In this document: positions 1-7,271 of the stretch, in pieces
Layout of the letters: every line of letters starts with the position of its first letter
How positions within the stretch are numbered: position 1 is the first letter of the stretch
Source of the DNA: Bacteroidota bacterium
GTDB lineage: Bacteria; Bacteroidota; Bacteroidia; Bacteroidales; GCA-2748055
NCBI GenBank assembly: GCA_030592605.1
Contig: JAUVIT010000065.1
Span: 1-7,808 of the forward strand
Direction of reading: 5' to 3'
DNA: 7,808 bases
Notes under the pieces: generated by a model
Database searches by the model: none
Told to the model about the DNA's origin: nothing
What the model saw: the letters and a program-made list of their open reading frames with translations, nothing else
Program-made: the position numbers and the translations under genes

Positions 1-1147
1 CATCCTTCTGATACAGTTTGTATGCTTCACTTCCGTAAAACAGAGACAAATATTCCCCTCTTGGATCGGCCCACTTATCCTCCTCGGCACTTGCCACATA
101 GAGGGGACGTGGTGCCACAAGTGCCATAAGCATGTGCTGGTCCACAGGAAGCGCCCCTTCATTATTATTATAGTCATGAAAGCGGGATGCAAACCAGTGC
201 GGAAAGGAGGTGTTGATATTGCTCACCCGTTCTCCAAAAGGTCTCCTGGAAAGGGCGGCACCTCCACAACCAGAATTGTTGGAAATCACCATGGCAAAGC
301 GTTCATCCTCCGCTCCGGCCCAAAGTGAGGTTTTACCCAACCTGGAGTGCCCCATTACCGCCACACGGTGGTGGTCTATCTCCACATCCGTTTCAAAATA
401 ATCCATGGCCCTGGAAAGCCCCCAGGCCCAGGCAGCGACAGAGCCCCATGAGTCCGGCCCCCGCTCACTGACTTCAGGATCAAGCAGACCCTGAATTCCG
501 TTTCTGAATCCATCATCAAAATCAGGATCGATGTCCCCGTAATAGATGGTGGCCAGTCCATATCCCCTTGAGAGAATCAGATCCACCGGCCAGCGGCTGG
601 ATCTTACTCCCCGCGAAGCTTCTGTAGCCCGGTGATCAAGCATTCCGAATTCAGCATTGTTCCTCACCCAGCTATCCGTAACGGAGATTTGCGGATCGGG
701 ATGAATACTCTGATTCCCGTAGAAATTCAAACCCAGGAAGAGCGGCACCGCATGATCCTGATTCTTTGGGAGAAAAATTAAGACACTGATCTCCAGAGTG
801 TCTGTGCCCTTACAAAGCTCCAGCACCACCTCTTTTTGAATAGCCCTACCGTGCAGGGCCTCCCTGTCCTCATAAACCAGGCGATGAACAATGGAAAGAT
901 CGCTTAAGGGAGTACGACCGTATACATGCTCCCTGAACAGCTCAAGAAGCTCACCTCGCCGGATATCCTCCCATTGTGTTGCCGTTCCGATGGATAGACC
1001 CGATTCACTATGCAGAAGTTCAGGAAGTGGTGCCACCAGTAGATCCTGCTTACCAGGGTCCTGTGCATAAGTGAAAGAAAACAGAATAAATTGAATGGCC
1101 AGGATCAGCCAAAAACGACTTAGTTGGAAGTAATTATTTTTCATCAT
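1..1147 (-). CDS. Secreted CE15 (glucuronoyl esterase-like) hydrolase, C-terminus cut by window edge
   Basis: An open frame of 382 codons starts at 1147 (ATG ATG; the second Met at 1144 is equally possible) and runs off the left edge. Residues 1-28 form a signal peptide ending in FTYA before Gln29, so the enzyme is exported. The core shows the alpha/beta-hydrolase nucleophile motif GHSRLGK with Ser268, then SNNSGCGGAALSRR, DQHMLMALVAPRPLYVAS and EEDKWADPRGEYLS, all typical of bacterial carbohydrate esterase family 15. Characterised CE15 enzymes cleave ester links between lignin alcohols and 4-O-methyl-glucuronic acid on xylan. The usual Glu 23 residues after the nucleophile is Asn291 here. 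Glu356/Asp357 lies where some bacterial members carry their catalytic acid. The catalytic His should be about 50 residues further on, outside the window. Such proteins are often labelled acetylxylan esterase. Family assignment is strong; substrate is inferred. Confidence 0.9.
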   Translation of the reverse strand, partial: MMKNNYFQLSRFWLILAIQFILFSFTYAQDPGKQDLLVAPLPELLHSESGLSIGTATQWEDIRRGELLELFREHVYGRTPLSDLSIVHRLVYEDREALHGRAIQKEVVLELCKGTDTLEISVLIFLPKNQDHAVPLFLGLNFYGNQSIHPDPQISVTDSWVRNNAEFGMLDHRATEASRGVRSSRWPVDLILSRGYGLATIYYGDIDPDFDDGFRNGIQGLLDPEVSERGPDSWGSVAAWAWGLSRAMDYFETDVEIDHHRVAVMGHSRLGKTSLWAGAEDERFAMVISNNSGCGGAALSRRPFGERVSNINTSFPHWFASRFHDYNNNEGALPVDQHMLMALVAPRPLYVASAEEDKWADPRGEYLSLFYGSEAYKLYQKD

Positions 1148-1203
1148 GTTAAATTTACAATCCTTTCACATATCAGAAAGCTTTTTCTTGTTTATTTGTA
1201 TTC
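1148..1203. promoter_or_regulatory. Divergent intergenic control region, esterase / metallophosphoesterase
   Basis: This 56-bp A+T-rich gap separates two divergent start codons, so it must carry the leader and probably the promoter of at least one of them. I see no good match to the Bacteroidota -7 element TAnnTTTG on either strand. The only purine-rich stretch is AAAGGA, about 13 bases before the esterase ATG on the minus strand, which is weak and rather far. The assignment rests on gene layout, not on a recognised box. Confidence 0.4.
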
Positions 1204-2424
1204 ATGAGATCAGTCCTAATAATCATCCTCCTGGTCCTCTTCATGATTGGAATGGACCTCTATGCGCTCAGGGGAATCCAATACCTGTTTTCACCTGGCC
1301 GGAATGGTAATCCATTGTTTTATTACCTCTTCTGGGGAGTATCCCTCCTGATGCTTCTTGCGCTTATTCTTACCGGCTCGCGTTTTCAACAACTGCGAGA
1401 CCCCTCCCAATTCTTTGGAATCATGCTGATCATGGGCATCTTTCTGATGATCTATGTTCCCAAACTCCTTTTTAATGCAACACAATTACTGGGTGACCTA
1501 AGCCTGCTTATTTCAGGTCTCTTCCGGTACGATGGAGCCATCCTGAAAAAATGGATCCTGATTCCGGGGCTGATCCTTGGTCTTCTCACCTTTATTGGAT
1601 TTGGTATGGGCATGGCCAGGGGACGCACCAATGTGAAAGTTTTTCGCGAAACTATTAAGATCGAGAAGCTGCCGGATTCCTTCGACGGACTAAAAATCGT
1701 CCAGCTCTCCGATATCCACCTGGCTGGTTTTTACAAGCAAAGTGCATATATCAGGAAGGTGGTGGCTATGGTAAACGAACTGGAACCTGATCTGATATGT
1801 TTCACCGGCGATATGGTCCATAACTTCTCTGAAGAACTTGATCCCTTTATTGATATTCTCAGGGACTTATCAGCACCCCTGGGCAAAGTTGCTGTGCTGG
1901 GAAACCATGATTACGGAGCCTACTTCAGCTGGAACTCTAAGGAAGAAGAGGCTGCCAACCTGTACCGGGTAAAAGCGCAGATCAGAGCCTCCGGTTTTGA
2001 TCTTCTGTTGAACGAACACCGGACTATCTCTGTCAATGGGGATTCCCTGACGCTTCTGGGTGTGGAGAACTGGGGAAAACCCCCTTTTCCACAGATGGGC
2101 GACCTGTCAAAGGCCATGTCGGATATTAACCCGGAGCATATCAAGATCCTGCTTTCACATGATCCCTCCCACTGGGATCTCCAGGTAAAGGAAAAAGAGG
2201 ATATCGACCTGACCCTCTCCGGCCATACCCATGGAATGCAATTTGGATTTGAGATCGGAAAATTCAGATGGAGCCCTTCACAATGGACCTACAAGCACTG
2301 GGCCGGACTCTATGGTGAAAACGGTCAGCAGCTCTATGTAAACAGAGGTCTGGGTTATACTGGATTTCCGGGCCGGGTGGGCATACGACCTGAAATTACA
2401 CTACTCACTCTTCAGTCCGTGTAG
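1204..2424 (+). CDS. Membrane-anchored calcineurin-type metallophosphoesterase (YkuE-like)
   Basis: This 406-residue protein has an N-terminal membrane region with about four hydrophobic helices (roughly residues 3-22, 39-58, 70-90 and 116-137). A complete metallophosphoesterase domain follows from about residue 160. The metal-binding motifs are in the right order: LSDIHL (Asp170, His172), TGDMV (Asp203), GNHD (Asn234, His235), LSHDP (His319) and GHTHG (His341, His343). The family uses a dinuclear metal centre to hydrolyse phosphomono- or diesters; YkuE-type members act at the membrane, but the substrate cannot be read here. The last motif is GHTHGMQ where GHTHGGQ is more usual, a conservative change outside the ligands. 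The start at 1204 gives a full first helix; Met14 and Met17 are alternatives that would shorten it. No clear Shine-Dalgarno site is present. The gene overlaps the opposing thioesterase by 13 bp at the 3' end. Confidence 0.93.
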   Translation: MRSVLIIILLVLFMIGMDLYALRGIQYLFSPGRNGNPLFYYLFWGVSLLMLLALILTGSRFQQLRDPSQFFGIMLIMGIFLMIYVPKLLFNATQLLGDLSLLISGLFRYDGAILKKWILIPGLILGLLTFIGFGMGMARGRTNVKVFRETIKIEKLPDSFDGLKIVQLSDIHLAGFYKQSAYIRKVVAMVNELEPDLICFTGDMVHNFSEELDPFIDILRDLSAPLGKVAVLGNHDYGAYFSWNSKEEEAANLYRVKAQIRASGFDLLLNEHRTISVNGDSLTLLGVENWGKPPFPQMGDLSKAMSDINPEHIKILLSHDPSHWDLQVKEKEDIDLTLSGHTHGMQFGFEIGKFRWSPSQWTYKHWAGLYGENGQQLYVNRGLGYTGFPGRVGIRPEITLLTLQSV

Positions 2425-2825
2425 TTTTCCAGCAGATTTGTCAGCGCTTCCGGAGCCCTTACCGGACGTCCCGTTTTCATATCCATAAACACCAGCACCA
2501 CCTTGGCCTCATGAGCCAACTTTCCATCTTCATTATAAATCGTGTGAAAAAACTCCATTCTGACCAAAGGAACTTCTTTCACCGTGGTTTCGATGGTGAT
2601 AAGTTCATCGTATTTCAGCACATTACGGTATTTGGACTCTACCGAAAATACAGGCATAACGATCCCTTTCTTCTCCAGCTCGATGTAAGGCAGGCCCATC
2701 TCCCTTATCATCTCGGTCCGGCCCATCTCAAAAAGACGGCCATAATTCCCGTAATAGACCACCCCCATCATATCGGTATCGGCATAGAGGATCCTGTATT
2801 GCGTCTTCTTGGTAATCGCTAACAT
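2412..2825 (-). CDS. Hotdog-fold acyl-CoA thioesterase (4HBT / YbgC-FadM type)
   Basis: This 137-residue protein is normal length for a single-domain 4-hydroxybenzoyl-CoA-thioesterase-like hotdog enzyme. The diagnostic N-terminal block is present: YADTDMMGVVYYGNY (Asp16, Asp18, Tyr28), followed by FEMGRTEMIREMG. In this family an Asp of the block takes part in hydrolysing acyl-CoA thioesters. The second half (VESKYRNVLKYDELITIET and VLVFMDMKTGRPVRAPE) matches the remaining strands of the fold. There is no signal peptide, so it should be cytoplasmic. It begins 13 bp after the stop of the oligopeptidase gene on the same strand, so the two are likely co-transcribed. No functional link is obvious; a housekeeping role in clearing acyl-CoA is the usual guess. 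The exact acyl substrate is unknown. Confidence 0.93.
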   Translation of the reverse strand: MLAITKKTQYRILYADTDMMGVVYYGNYGRLFEMGRTEMIREMGLPYIELEKKGIVMPVFSVESKYRNVLKYDELITIETTVKEVPLVRMEFFHTIYNEDGKLAHEAKVVLVFMDMKTGRPVRAPEALTNLLENYTD

Positions 2826-2838
2826 CTGAACTACTATT

Positions 2839-4959
2839 TTACTCAGTTATTCCTTCCAGACTAAAGAGGAAGGCATACTCCATGGCAGTCTCCTTATACT
2901 GTTCAAACCTTCCGGAGGCGCCGCCGTGACCGGTCTCCATGTTGCAGTACATCAACAGCCAATTATTATCGGTCTTCATCTCACGCAACTTGGCCACCCA
3001 TTTGGCGGGCTCCCAGTATTGCACCTGGCTGTCGTGGAGTCCGGTCGTCACCAGTAAATTGGGATATTCCTTGGCCTCCACATGGTCATAAGGAGAGTAG
3101 CTGAGCATATAGTCATAGTACTCCTTTTCATTGGGGTTGCCCCACTCATCATATTCACTGGTAGTCAGGGGTATATCCTCATCCAGCATGGTAGTAATCA
3201 CATCCACAAAGGGCACTGCTGCAATAACTCCGTTATAGAGTTCTGGCTGCAGATTGATCACCGCACCCATCAGCAAACCACCCGCACTGCCACCCATGGC
3301 ATAAAGGTGGTCCGCACTGGTGTAATTCTCCTTAATCAGATGTTCAGCACAATCATTGAAGTCGGTAAAAGTGTTCATCTTCTTCAACAATTTGCCATCT
3401 TCATACCAGGGTCGTCCGTAAACCTGGCTACCCCGGATATGTGCTATGGCATAAACATAGCCGCGATCGAGCAAGGAAAGCCGATAGGAACGGAATCCCG
3501 GATCCATGGTAGCTCCGTAGGATCCATATCCATATAGTAGAGTGGGATTGGTCCCGTTCAACTCTGTTCCTTTCCGGTAAACAATACTCATGGGGATCTT
3601 CTTACCGTCATCAGCTGTAGCATAGATTCGTCTGGCTTCATAATTGGCCGGATCAAATCCACCTCCCAGTACCTCATCCTGCTTCAGGACGGTCTTTTCC
3701 CGCTGGTCCATATGATAATCCAGAACCGTATTGGGAGTTGTAAGAGAGGAATAGCGGTATCTCAAAAGCTGACTGTCAAATTCAGGGTTCACTGAAACGG
3801 ATGCAGAATAAACTTCCTCTCCCATATCAATATAGTGTTCTTCACTGTCATCCCAGGGTATTACACGCAACTTGGTCAAACCTTCTTTCCGCTCTTCAAG
3901 CACCAGGTAGTTCTTGAATATCTCCAGTCCTTCCAGGAAAACATCCGGACGATGTGCGATCACCTCTTCCCAATTCTCCTTTTCAGTGCGGTCGACCAGC
4001 GTCTTCATCAATCTGAAGTTGGTAGCATCCAGGTTGGTAATAATGTAGAAATAATCCCCATAGTGGGAAATATTATACTCCAGTCCGCGCACCCTGGGCT
4101 GAACCATTTTAAATTCGCCTTCAGGATCATCTGCTGAAAGAAATTGGAACTCTGTGGTGAGTGTACTGTAACTTGCAATGACCATGTATTTCTTCGATTT
4201 GCTTTTGTACACGGCAGTGCCAAAAGTCTCGTCCTTTTCTTCGTAAACAACCACATCGCCCGAAGCATCGCTTCCCATTGCATGCCTGAATATGGCTTTG
4301 CTACGCAGGGTCTCATCATCCTTCTGTGTATAGAAGATCGTCTTGCTATCACTGGCCCAGGAGGATCCGCCTGTGGTAAGCGGAATCTGGTCCTCCAGCA
4401 TCTTTCCGGTCTCCAGGTCCTTGATATAAATGGTATATTTTCTTCGGCTCACCGTGTCGATTCCCAGGGCCATATAACGGTTATCGGGGCTCACACTCAA
4501 GCCTCCCACCTGGTAATAACTATAGCCTTTGGCCATCTCATTTACATTGGCCAGAATTTCCTCACCAGCTTCTAAAGTTTCTTTTTTCCTGCAGAAGATG
4601 GGATACTCCTTGCCCTCCTCATAACGGGTATAATAGAAATAGCCATTCTCCTTATAGGGCACGCTTTCATCATCCTGTTTGATCCGGCTTACTATCTCAT
4701 CGAAAAGATCTTTCTGGAACTGTTCGCTTCCTTTCATCACCGACTCCCGGTAGGCATTTTCAGCCTCCAGGTAAGCGATTACTTCAGGATTCTCACGCTC
4801 CCTGAGCCAGTAGTAATTATCGACGCGGGTGTGACCATGCATGGTCAGCTCTTTAGGTTTCTTTGCAGCGACTGGTGCTTCCATTGATGTTGTTGTTTTA
4901 CATGATTGTACAATCACCACTGCCAGAATGGTCAGCATGACACGGATTAATGTTTTCAT
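2839..4959 (-). CDS. Oligopeptidase B-like S9 serine peptidase, predicted lipoprotein
   Basis: This 706-residue protein has the size and layout of the prolyl oligopeptidase family S9A, closest in style to protease II (PtrB). After a short N-terminal segment with DNYYWLRERENPEV (about 47-60), a long beta-propeller region runs to about residue 430, then an alpha/beta-hydrolase domain. The catalytic triad is complete: Ser558 in GGSAGG, Asp643 in GLHDSQVQYWEP and His678 in TGHGG. Known oligopeptidase B enzymes cut short peptides after Arg or Lys, and the propeller excludes folded proteins. Residues 1-20 form a lipoprotein signal (hydrophobic IRVMLTILAVVIV, then QSC with Cys20 as lipidation site). 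The mature protein should therefore be membrane-anchored outside the cytoplasm, whereas E. coli PtrB lacks a signal. The start at 4959 keeps this signal intact. It is first in a likely two-gene unit with the thioesterase. Confidence 0.95.
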   Translation of the reverse strand: MKTLIRVMLTILAVVIVQSCKTTTSMEAPVAAKKPKELTMHGHTRVDNYYWLRERENPEVIAYLEAENAYRESVMKGSEQFQKDLFDEIVSRIKQDDESVPYKENGYFYYTRYEEGKEYPIFCRKKETLEAGEEILANVNEMAKGYSYYQVGGLSVSPDNRYMALGIDTVSRRKYTIYIKDLETGKMLEDQIPLTTGGSSWASDSKTIFYTQKDDETLRSKAIFRHAMGSDASGDVVVYEEKDETFGTAVYKSKSKKYMVIASYSTLTTEFQFLSADDPEGEFKMVQPRVRGLEYNISHYGDYFYIITNLDATNFRLMKTLVDRTEKENWEEVIAHRPDVFLEGLEIFKNYLVLEERKEGLTKLRVIPWDDSEEHYIDMGEEVYSASVSVNPEFDSQLLRYRYSSLTTPNTVLDYHMDQREKTVLKQDEVLGGGFDPANYEARRIYATADDGKKIPMSIVYRKGTELNGTNPTLLYGYGSYGATMDPGFRSYRLSLLDRGYVYAIAHIRGSQVYGRPWYEDGKLLKKMNTFTDFNDCAEHLIKENYTSADHLYAMGGSAGGLLMGAVINLQPELYNGVIAAVPFVDVITTMLDEDIPLTTSEYDEWGNPNEKEYYDYMLSYSPYDHVEAKEYPNLLVTTGLHDSQVQYWEPAKWVAKLREMKTDNNWLLMYCNMETGHGGASGRFEQYKETAMEYAFLFSLEGITE

Positions 4960-5186
4960 GAAGCGGGGAGTTTAAATTGACAGATCGAATTTAATGAAAA
5001 TTATGCGATACATGTTGCAATCCCATAAGCTAATAAGCAAACGCTATATTTCACGGCCCCAAAGGTAATGTTAAAGCTCAATTTGACAAACACTAGACAA
5101 AAGTACAAGCCAGCGCAGAATCATGACGACATTTACAGCTTCATCACATTAATTTATATGGACTATTTCTAATCAAAACTGAAGTT
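4960..5186. promoter_or_regulatory. Divergent intergenic region between oligopeptidase and recombinase
   Basis: This A+T-rich 227-bp gap lies between two divergent genes and should hold the promoters of both. On the minus strand TAATTTTC (plus 4996-5003) resembles the Bacteroidota -7 box TAnnTTTG, but no TTG lies at the right distance. On the plus strand TTTG near 5081 has no matching -7 box about 20 bases on. I therefore mark the region only. It also contains the left copy of an imperfect inverted repeat whose partner lies at 7345-7369. The change from housekeeping-type genes to accessory DNA occurs here. Confidence 0.4.
4992..5027 (+). repeat. Left copy of imperfect long-range inverted repeat
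   Basis: Read on the plus strand, AAAATTATGC (4997-5006), a 12-base insert, then AATCCC-ATA (5019-5027) matches the minus strand of 7345-7369. There the same blocks follow each other directly as AAAATTATGC then AATCCCCATA. The upstream bases TAATG against TGATA extend the match. About 20 bases inward on both copies a second short block, TATA-TTCA, occurs at the same spacing (5045-5053; 7315-7325 on the other strand). The pair encloses the recombinase, the lipoprotein and the hairpin. It could be a diverged terminal repeat of a mobile unit. Chance is not excluded because much of it is A+T-rich. Confidence 0.4.
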
Positions 5187-6377
5187 ATGAAACCCTATTC
5201 ACATGGTAAAAAGCTTACAGAACTCGTCCCGGGATATTTAAATGGCGAGCTGATTATCAAGATCTATTTCGAGTTTAATAAGGAACTCATTAAAGCCGTC
5301 AAAAGCATCCCGGGAAGAAGGTGGAACCAGGATGCCCGTTACTGGTATATTCCAAAAAAGAGCCTCAAGCTGCCCTTGTTGTTAAACACCCTGGAACCTC
5401 ATACTCAGATAGATTACTCTGCCCTGGAGGCATTTGATAATGGATCGGATTACAATGAGAAACAAGAATCCACATCCAGGAAAGAGGAGACAGATCCCAT
5501 CAGAAGATTTGAAGGATCCACCACGGCACCTGCTGTACAATTGCCACCCGGGTACAAAGAAAGGCTCGAGAGAAAGAGGTACAGCCCCAATACCATGAAA
5601 AGCTATATGGGATATATGAAAGATTTTATCAAGGACCTGAAAGGGAAAGACCTGAATGAAGTCACCCCGGAAGAGGTCAACGCCTACATTCTGAAACTGA
5701 TACGAAAGAAGGGTATTTCTCCCTCCCAGCAGAATCAACGGATCAACGCCATCAAATTTTACTACGAGAAAGTACTCGGCCAGGAGAAACGCTTCTATAT
5801 TGTCGAGCGGCCAAAGAAATCCAGGACCCTCCCAAAGGTACTTACCGCAGCAGAAGTAATGGCTATTCTAAAATCCCTGGAGAACATCAAACACAAAGCA
5901 ATCATTGGAACCATATACTCATCAGGGCTCCGAAGAAGCGAGCTAATCAACCTCCGGAAGCAGGATGTCCCGTTTGATAGCAAAATGCTAATTATCCGGG
6001 GAGGCAAAGGCAAAAAGGACCGAACAACTGTGCTCTCGGATTTCCTGGCTATCGTCCTCAAAAAGTATCTTGAAATCCATAAACCAAACTATTGGCTGTT
6101 CGAAGGACCAAACCGCAAGCAGTACAGTGCCACGAGCATAGCCAAAATACTCGACAGAGCCGCCCGAAAAGCCGGAATTGAAAGAAAGGTAAGCCCACAC
6201 ATGCTAAGACACTCCTTTGCTACCCATCTGCATGAGCAGGGAATTGATATCAGGCACATCCAGATCATCATGGGACACGAATCAACCAAAACCACAGAAA
6301 TCTACACCCATGTCAGCCAGAAGTCCCTCTCCAACATCACCAGTCCCCTGGATAACATCCTTAAGAAAAAGGAATAG
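5187..6377 (+). CDS. Tyrosine recombinase/integrase (XerC/D-like) with HARP-like N-terminal domain
   Basis: This 396-residue protein has three parts. Residues about 21-70 (IIKIYFEFNKELIKAVKSI, then PGRRW and YWYIP) resemble the HARP fold known from SMARCAL1-type proteins. A charged linker (about 80-118) leads to the SAM-like core-binding domain (about 122-205, SPNTMKSYMGYMKDFI). The catalytic domain (about 214-390) has every active-site residue: Arg249 (SSGLRRSEL), Lys274 (GGKGKKDR), His338 and Arg341 (PHMLRHSFATHL), His364 (MGHES) and the nucleophile Tyr373 (IYTHVS). It should cut and rejoin DNA at specific sites through a 3'-phosphotyrosine. The extra helix that marks integron integrases between Lys274 and His338 is absent. 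Similar integrases are common in Bacteroidota genomes. The partner site is unknown; repeats on both sides are candidates. The ATG at 5187 is chosen because the N-terminal domain needs it. Confidence 0.93.
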   Translation: MKPYSHGKKLTELVPGYLNGELIIKIYFEFNKELIKAVKSIPGRRWNQDARYWYIPKKSLKLPLLLNTLEPHTQIDYSALEAFDNGSDYNEKQESTSRKEETDPIRRFEGSTTAPAVQLPPGYKERLERKRYSPNTMKSYMGYMKDFIKDLKGKDLNEVTPEEVNAYILKLIRKKGISPSQQNQRINAIKFYYEKVLGQEKRFYIVERPKKSRTLPKVLTAAEVMAILKSLENIKHKAIIGTIYSSGLRRSELINLRKQDVPFDSKMLIIRGGKGKKDRTTVLSDFLAIVLKKYLEIHKPNYWLFEGPNRKQYSATSIAKILDRAARKAGIERKVSPHMLRHSFATHLHEQGIDIRHIQIIMGHESTKTTEIYTHVSQKSLSNITSPLDNILKKKE

Positions 6378-6696
6378 TCCATTTTTTAACAGGCCAAGAC
6401 TTAATACATGAAGAAATTTGTACATTACCCTTGCCATTAGCCCCAACAATCTCCTGGCAACTCAGAAACAAGTCCAGAAAATTCCCGTATAAGCACCCAG
6501 GAATTAGCGGATTGTCATTTGCAAAAGATTATTGGGATTTTAATGCCAAAACAACCTGATTTCCCATTCTTTCAGGGCAATCAGCAAATTGACGATAGAA
6601 GTAATACATACACAAACAGCACATGTACATACGTTAGAGGGCATTTAAAAAAATTAGATCTTAACTAAGAAGAAGATACATTTTACCTAATATTCT
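6378..6696. other. Non-coding A+T-rich stretch between recombinase and lipoprotein genes
   Basis: I find no convincing gene on either strand in these 319 bases, and no clear terminator hairpin behind the recombinase stop. Visible items are a spaced 6-bp inverted repeat TTGCCA/TGGCAA (6431-6436, 6455-6460), an 8-bp palindrome ATGTACAT (6623-6630), and the left copy of the inner inverted repeat (6634-6647). If the recombinase has an attachment site of its own, this stretch is the natural place for it. The lipoprotein's leader is at the right end. Confidence 0.6.
6634..6647 (+). repeat. Inner inverted repeat, left copy (TTAGAGGGCATTTA)
   Basis: TTAGAGGGCATTTA is the reverse complement of 7257-7270 at 13 of 14 positions, including nine perfect bases at the outer end. 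It is preceded by G, giving G|TTAGAG. This comes close to the integron core GTTRRRY (six of seven positions). The two copies bracket the lipoprotein gene. It could be the 5' end of a cassette or a terminal inverted repeat. Confidence 0.65.
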
Positions 6697-7182
6697 ATGG
6701 CATATAGATATTTCATATCGTTGCTCCTCACTACCATCATCATACTCTCAGGCTGTGAAAAAGACCCTGATCCAAACGGGCATTTGAAATTGACTGTGAC
6801 CTATCCAGAAGCTGTCGTCGTACCTGACCAACTGACATATTTCATACCAGCTCCAGCTGAAGGTGCTGAGGCGAGATTGTATGATAAAGATGCTCAATGT
6901 TGGGGAATCAGGGATGCACGAATTGATGTTGCATGGATTGAGGGAAAACCTACTGGATCGAAGTATGCGCTTAGGTCTGATGAGAAGGGAGAAGTTGTGT
7001 TCAATGATATACCTGCAGGAGAGTACTATCTTGTTGTTTATGCAAGAGAGCTGTATAAATACACCGAGAAATATATTGAAGTAAAAGGTGGTGACACATT
7101 GAAGCTTACGAAAGATTTTACTCCTGCAGCTCAATTTACAAATGACCTTGAACCTTGGGATTATGAAATGCCGGAGTATTAA
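6697..7182 (+). CDS. Small lipoprotein with transthyretin/Cna-B-like beta domain, unknown function
   Basis: I do not recognise this 161-residue protein as a named family. Residues 1-20 are a clear lipoprotein signal: a hydrophobic run (FISLLLTTIIILSG) with lipobox LSGC and lipidation at Cys20, so the mature protein is anchored in a membrane and faces the periplasm or outside. The rest is rich in beta-strand patterns. Residues about 94-114 (SDEKGEVVFNDIPAGEYYLV) carry the signature of carboxypeptidase-regulatory or Cna-B-type prealbumin folds, which serve in adhesion or as scaffolds and usually lack catalysis. The C-terminus is acidic and aromatic (LEPWDYEMPEY). It stands alone, with no partner gene on its strand, between inverted repeats. 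Base composition is more A+T-rich than in the genes on the left, consistent with acquired DNA. The ATG at 6697 places the signal correctly; the leader lacks a GGAGG-type site. Confidence 0.85.
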   Translation: MAYRYFISLLLTTIIILSGCEKDPDPNGHLKLTVTYPEAVVVPDQLTYFIPAPAEGAEARLYDKDAQCWGIRDARIDVAWIEGKPTGSKYALRSDEKGEVVFNDIPAGEYYLVVYARELYKYTEKYIEVKGGDTLKLTKDFTPAAQFTNDLEPWDYEMPEY

Positions 7183-7256
7183 TCTTGGTTTTCAATATCG
7201 TTTCCAATTGCAGGCAGTAACCTAAAGACTTGGAATAATAACAACAAAAAAAATGA

Positions 7257-7270
7257 TAAACGCCCTCTAA
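7257..7270 (-). repeat. Inner inverted repeat, right copy
   Basis: TAAACGCCCTCTAA on the plus strand is the reverse complement of 6634-6647 with one mismatch. It stands directly before the hairpin at 7272-7319. In a cassette model, CTCTAAT here would be the R'' half-site of the attC. In a transposon model it would be the right terminal repeat. Confidence 0.65.
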
Positions 7271-7271
7271 T

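Noticed and set aside
134..561. Short open frames on both strands inside the first gene
   Set aside because: They are shadows of the 382-codon minus-strand CE15 frame, which carries family motifs throughout.
5187..6377. Classical integron integrase (IntI)
   Set aside because: The extra helix typical of IntI between the second and third catalytic blocks is missing; only about 64 residues separate Lys274 and His338 and they form an ordinary XerC/D-type region.
6431..6460. TTGCCA/TGGCAA inverted repeat as a recombinase core site
   Set aside because: Arms are only 6 bp with an 18-base spacer, unlike the 9-13 bp arms and 6-8 bp spacer of typical Xer-type sites.
6677..6684. TACATTTT as a Bacteroidota -7 promoter box for the lipoprotein gene
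   Set aside because: It misses the final G of TAnnTTTG, lies only 12 bases from the ATG, and has no TTG-type -33 element at the right spacing.
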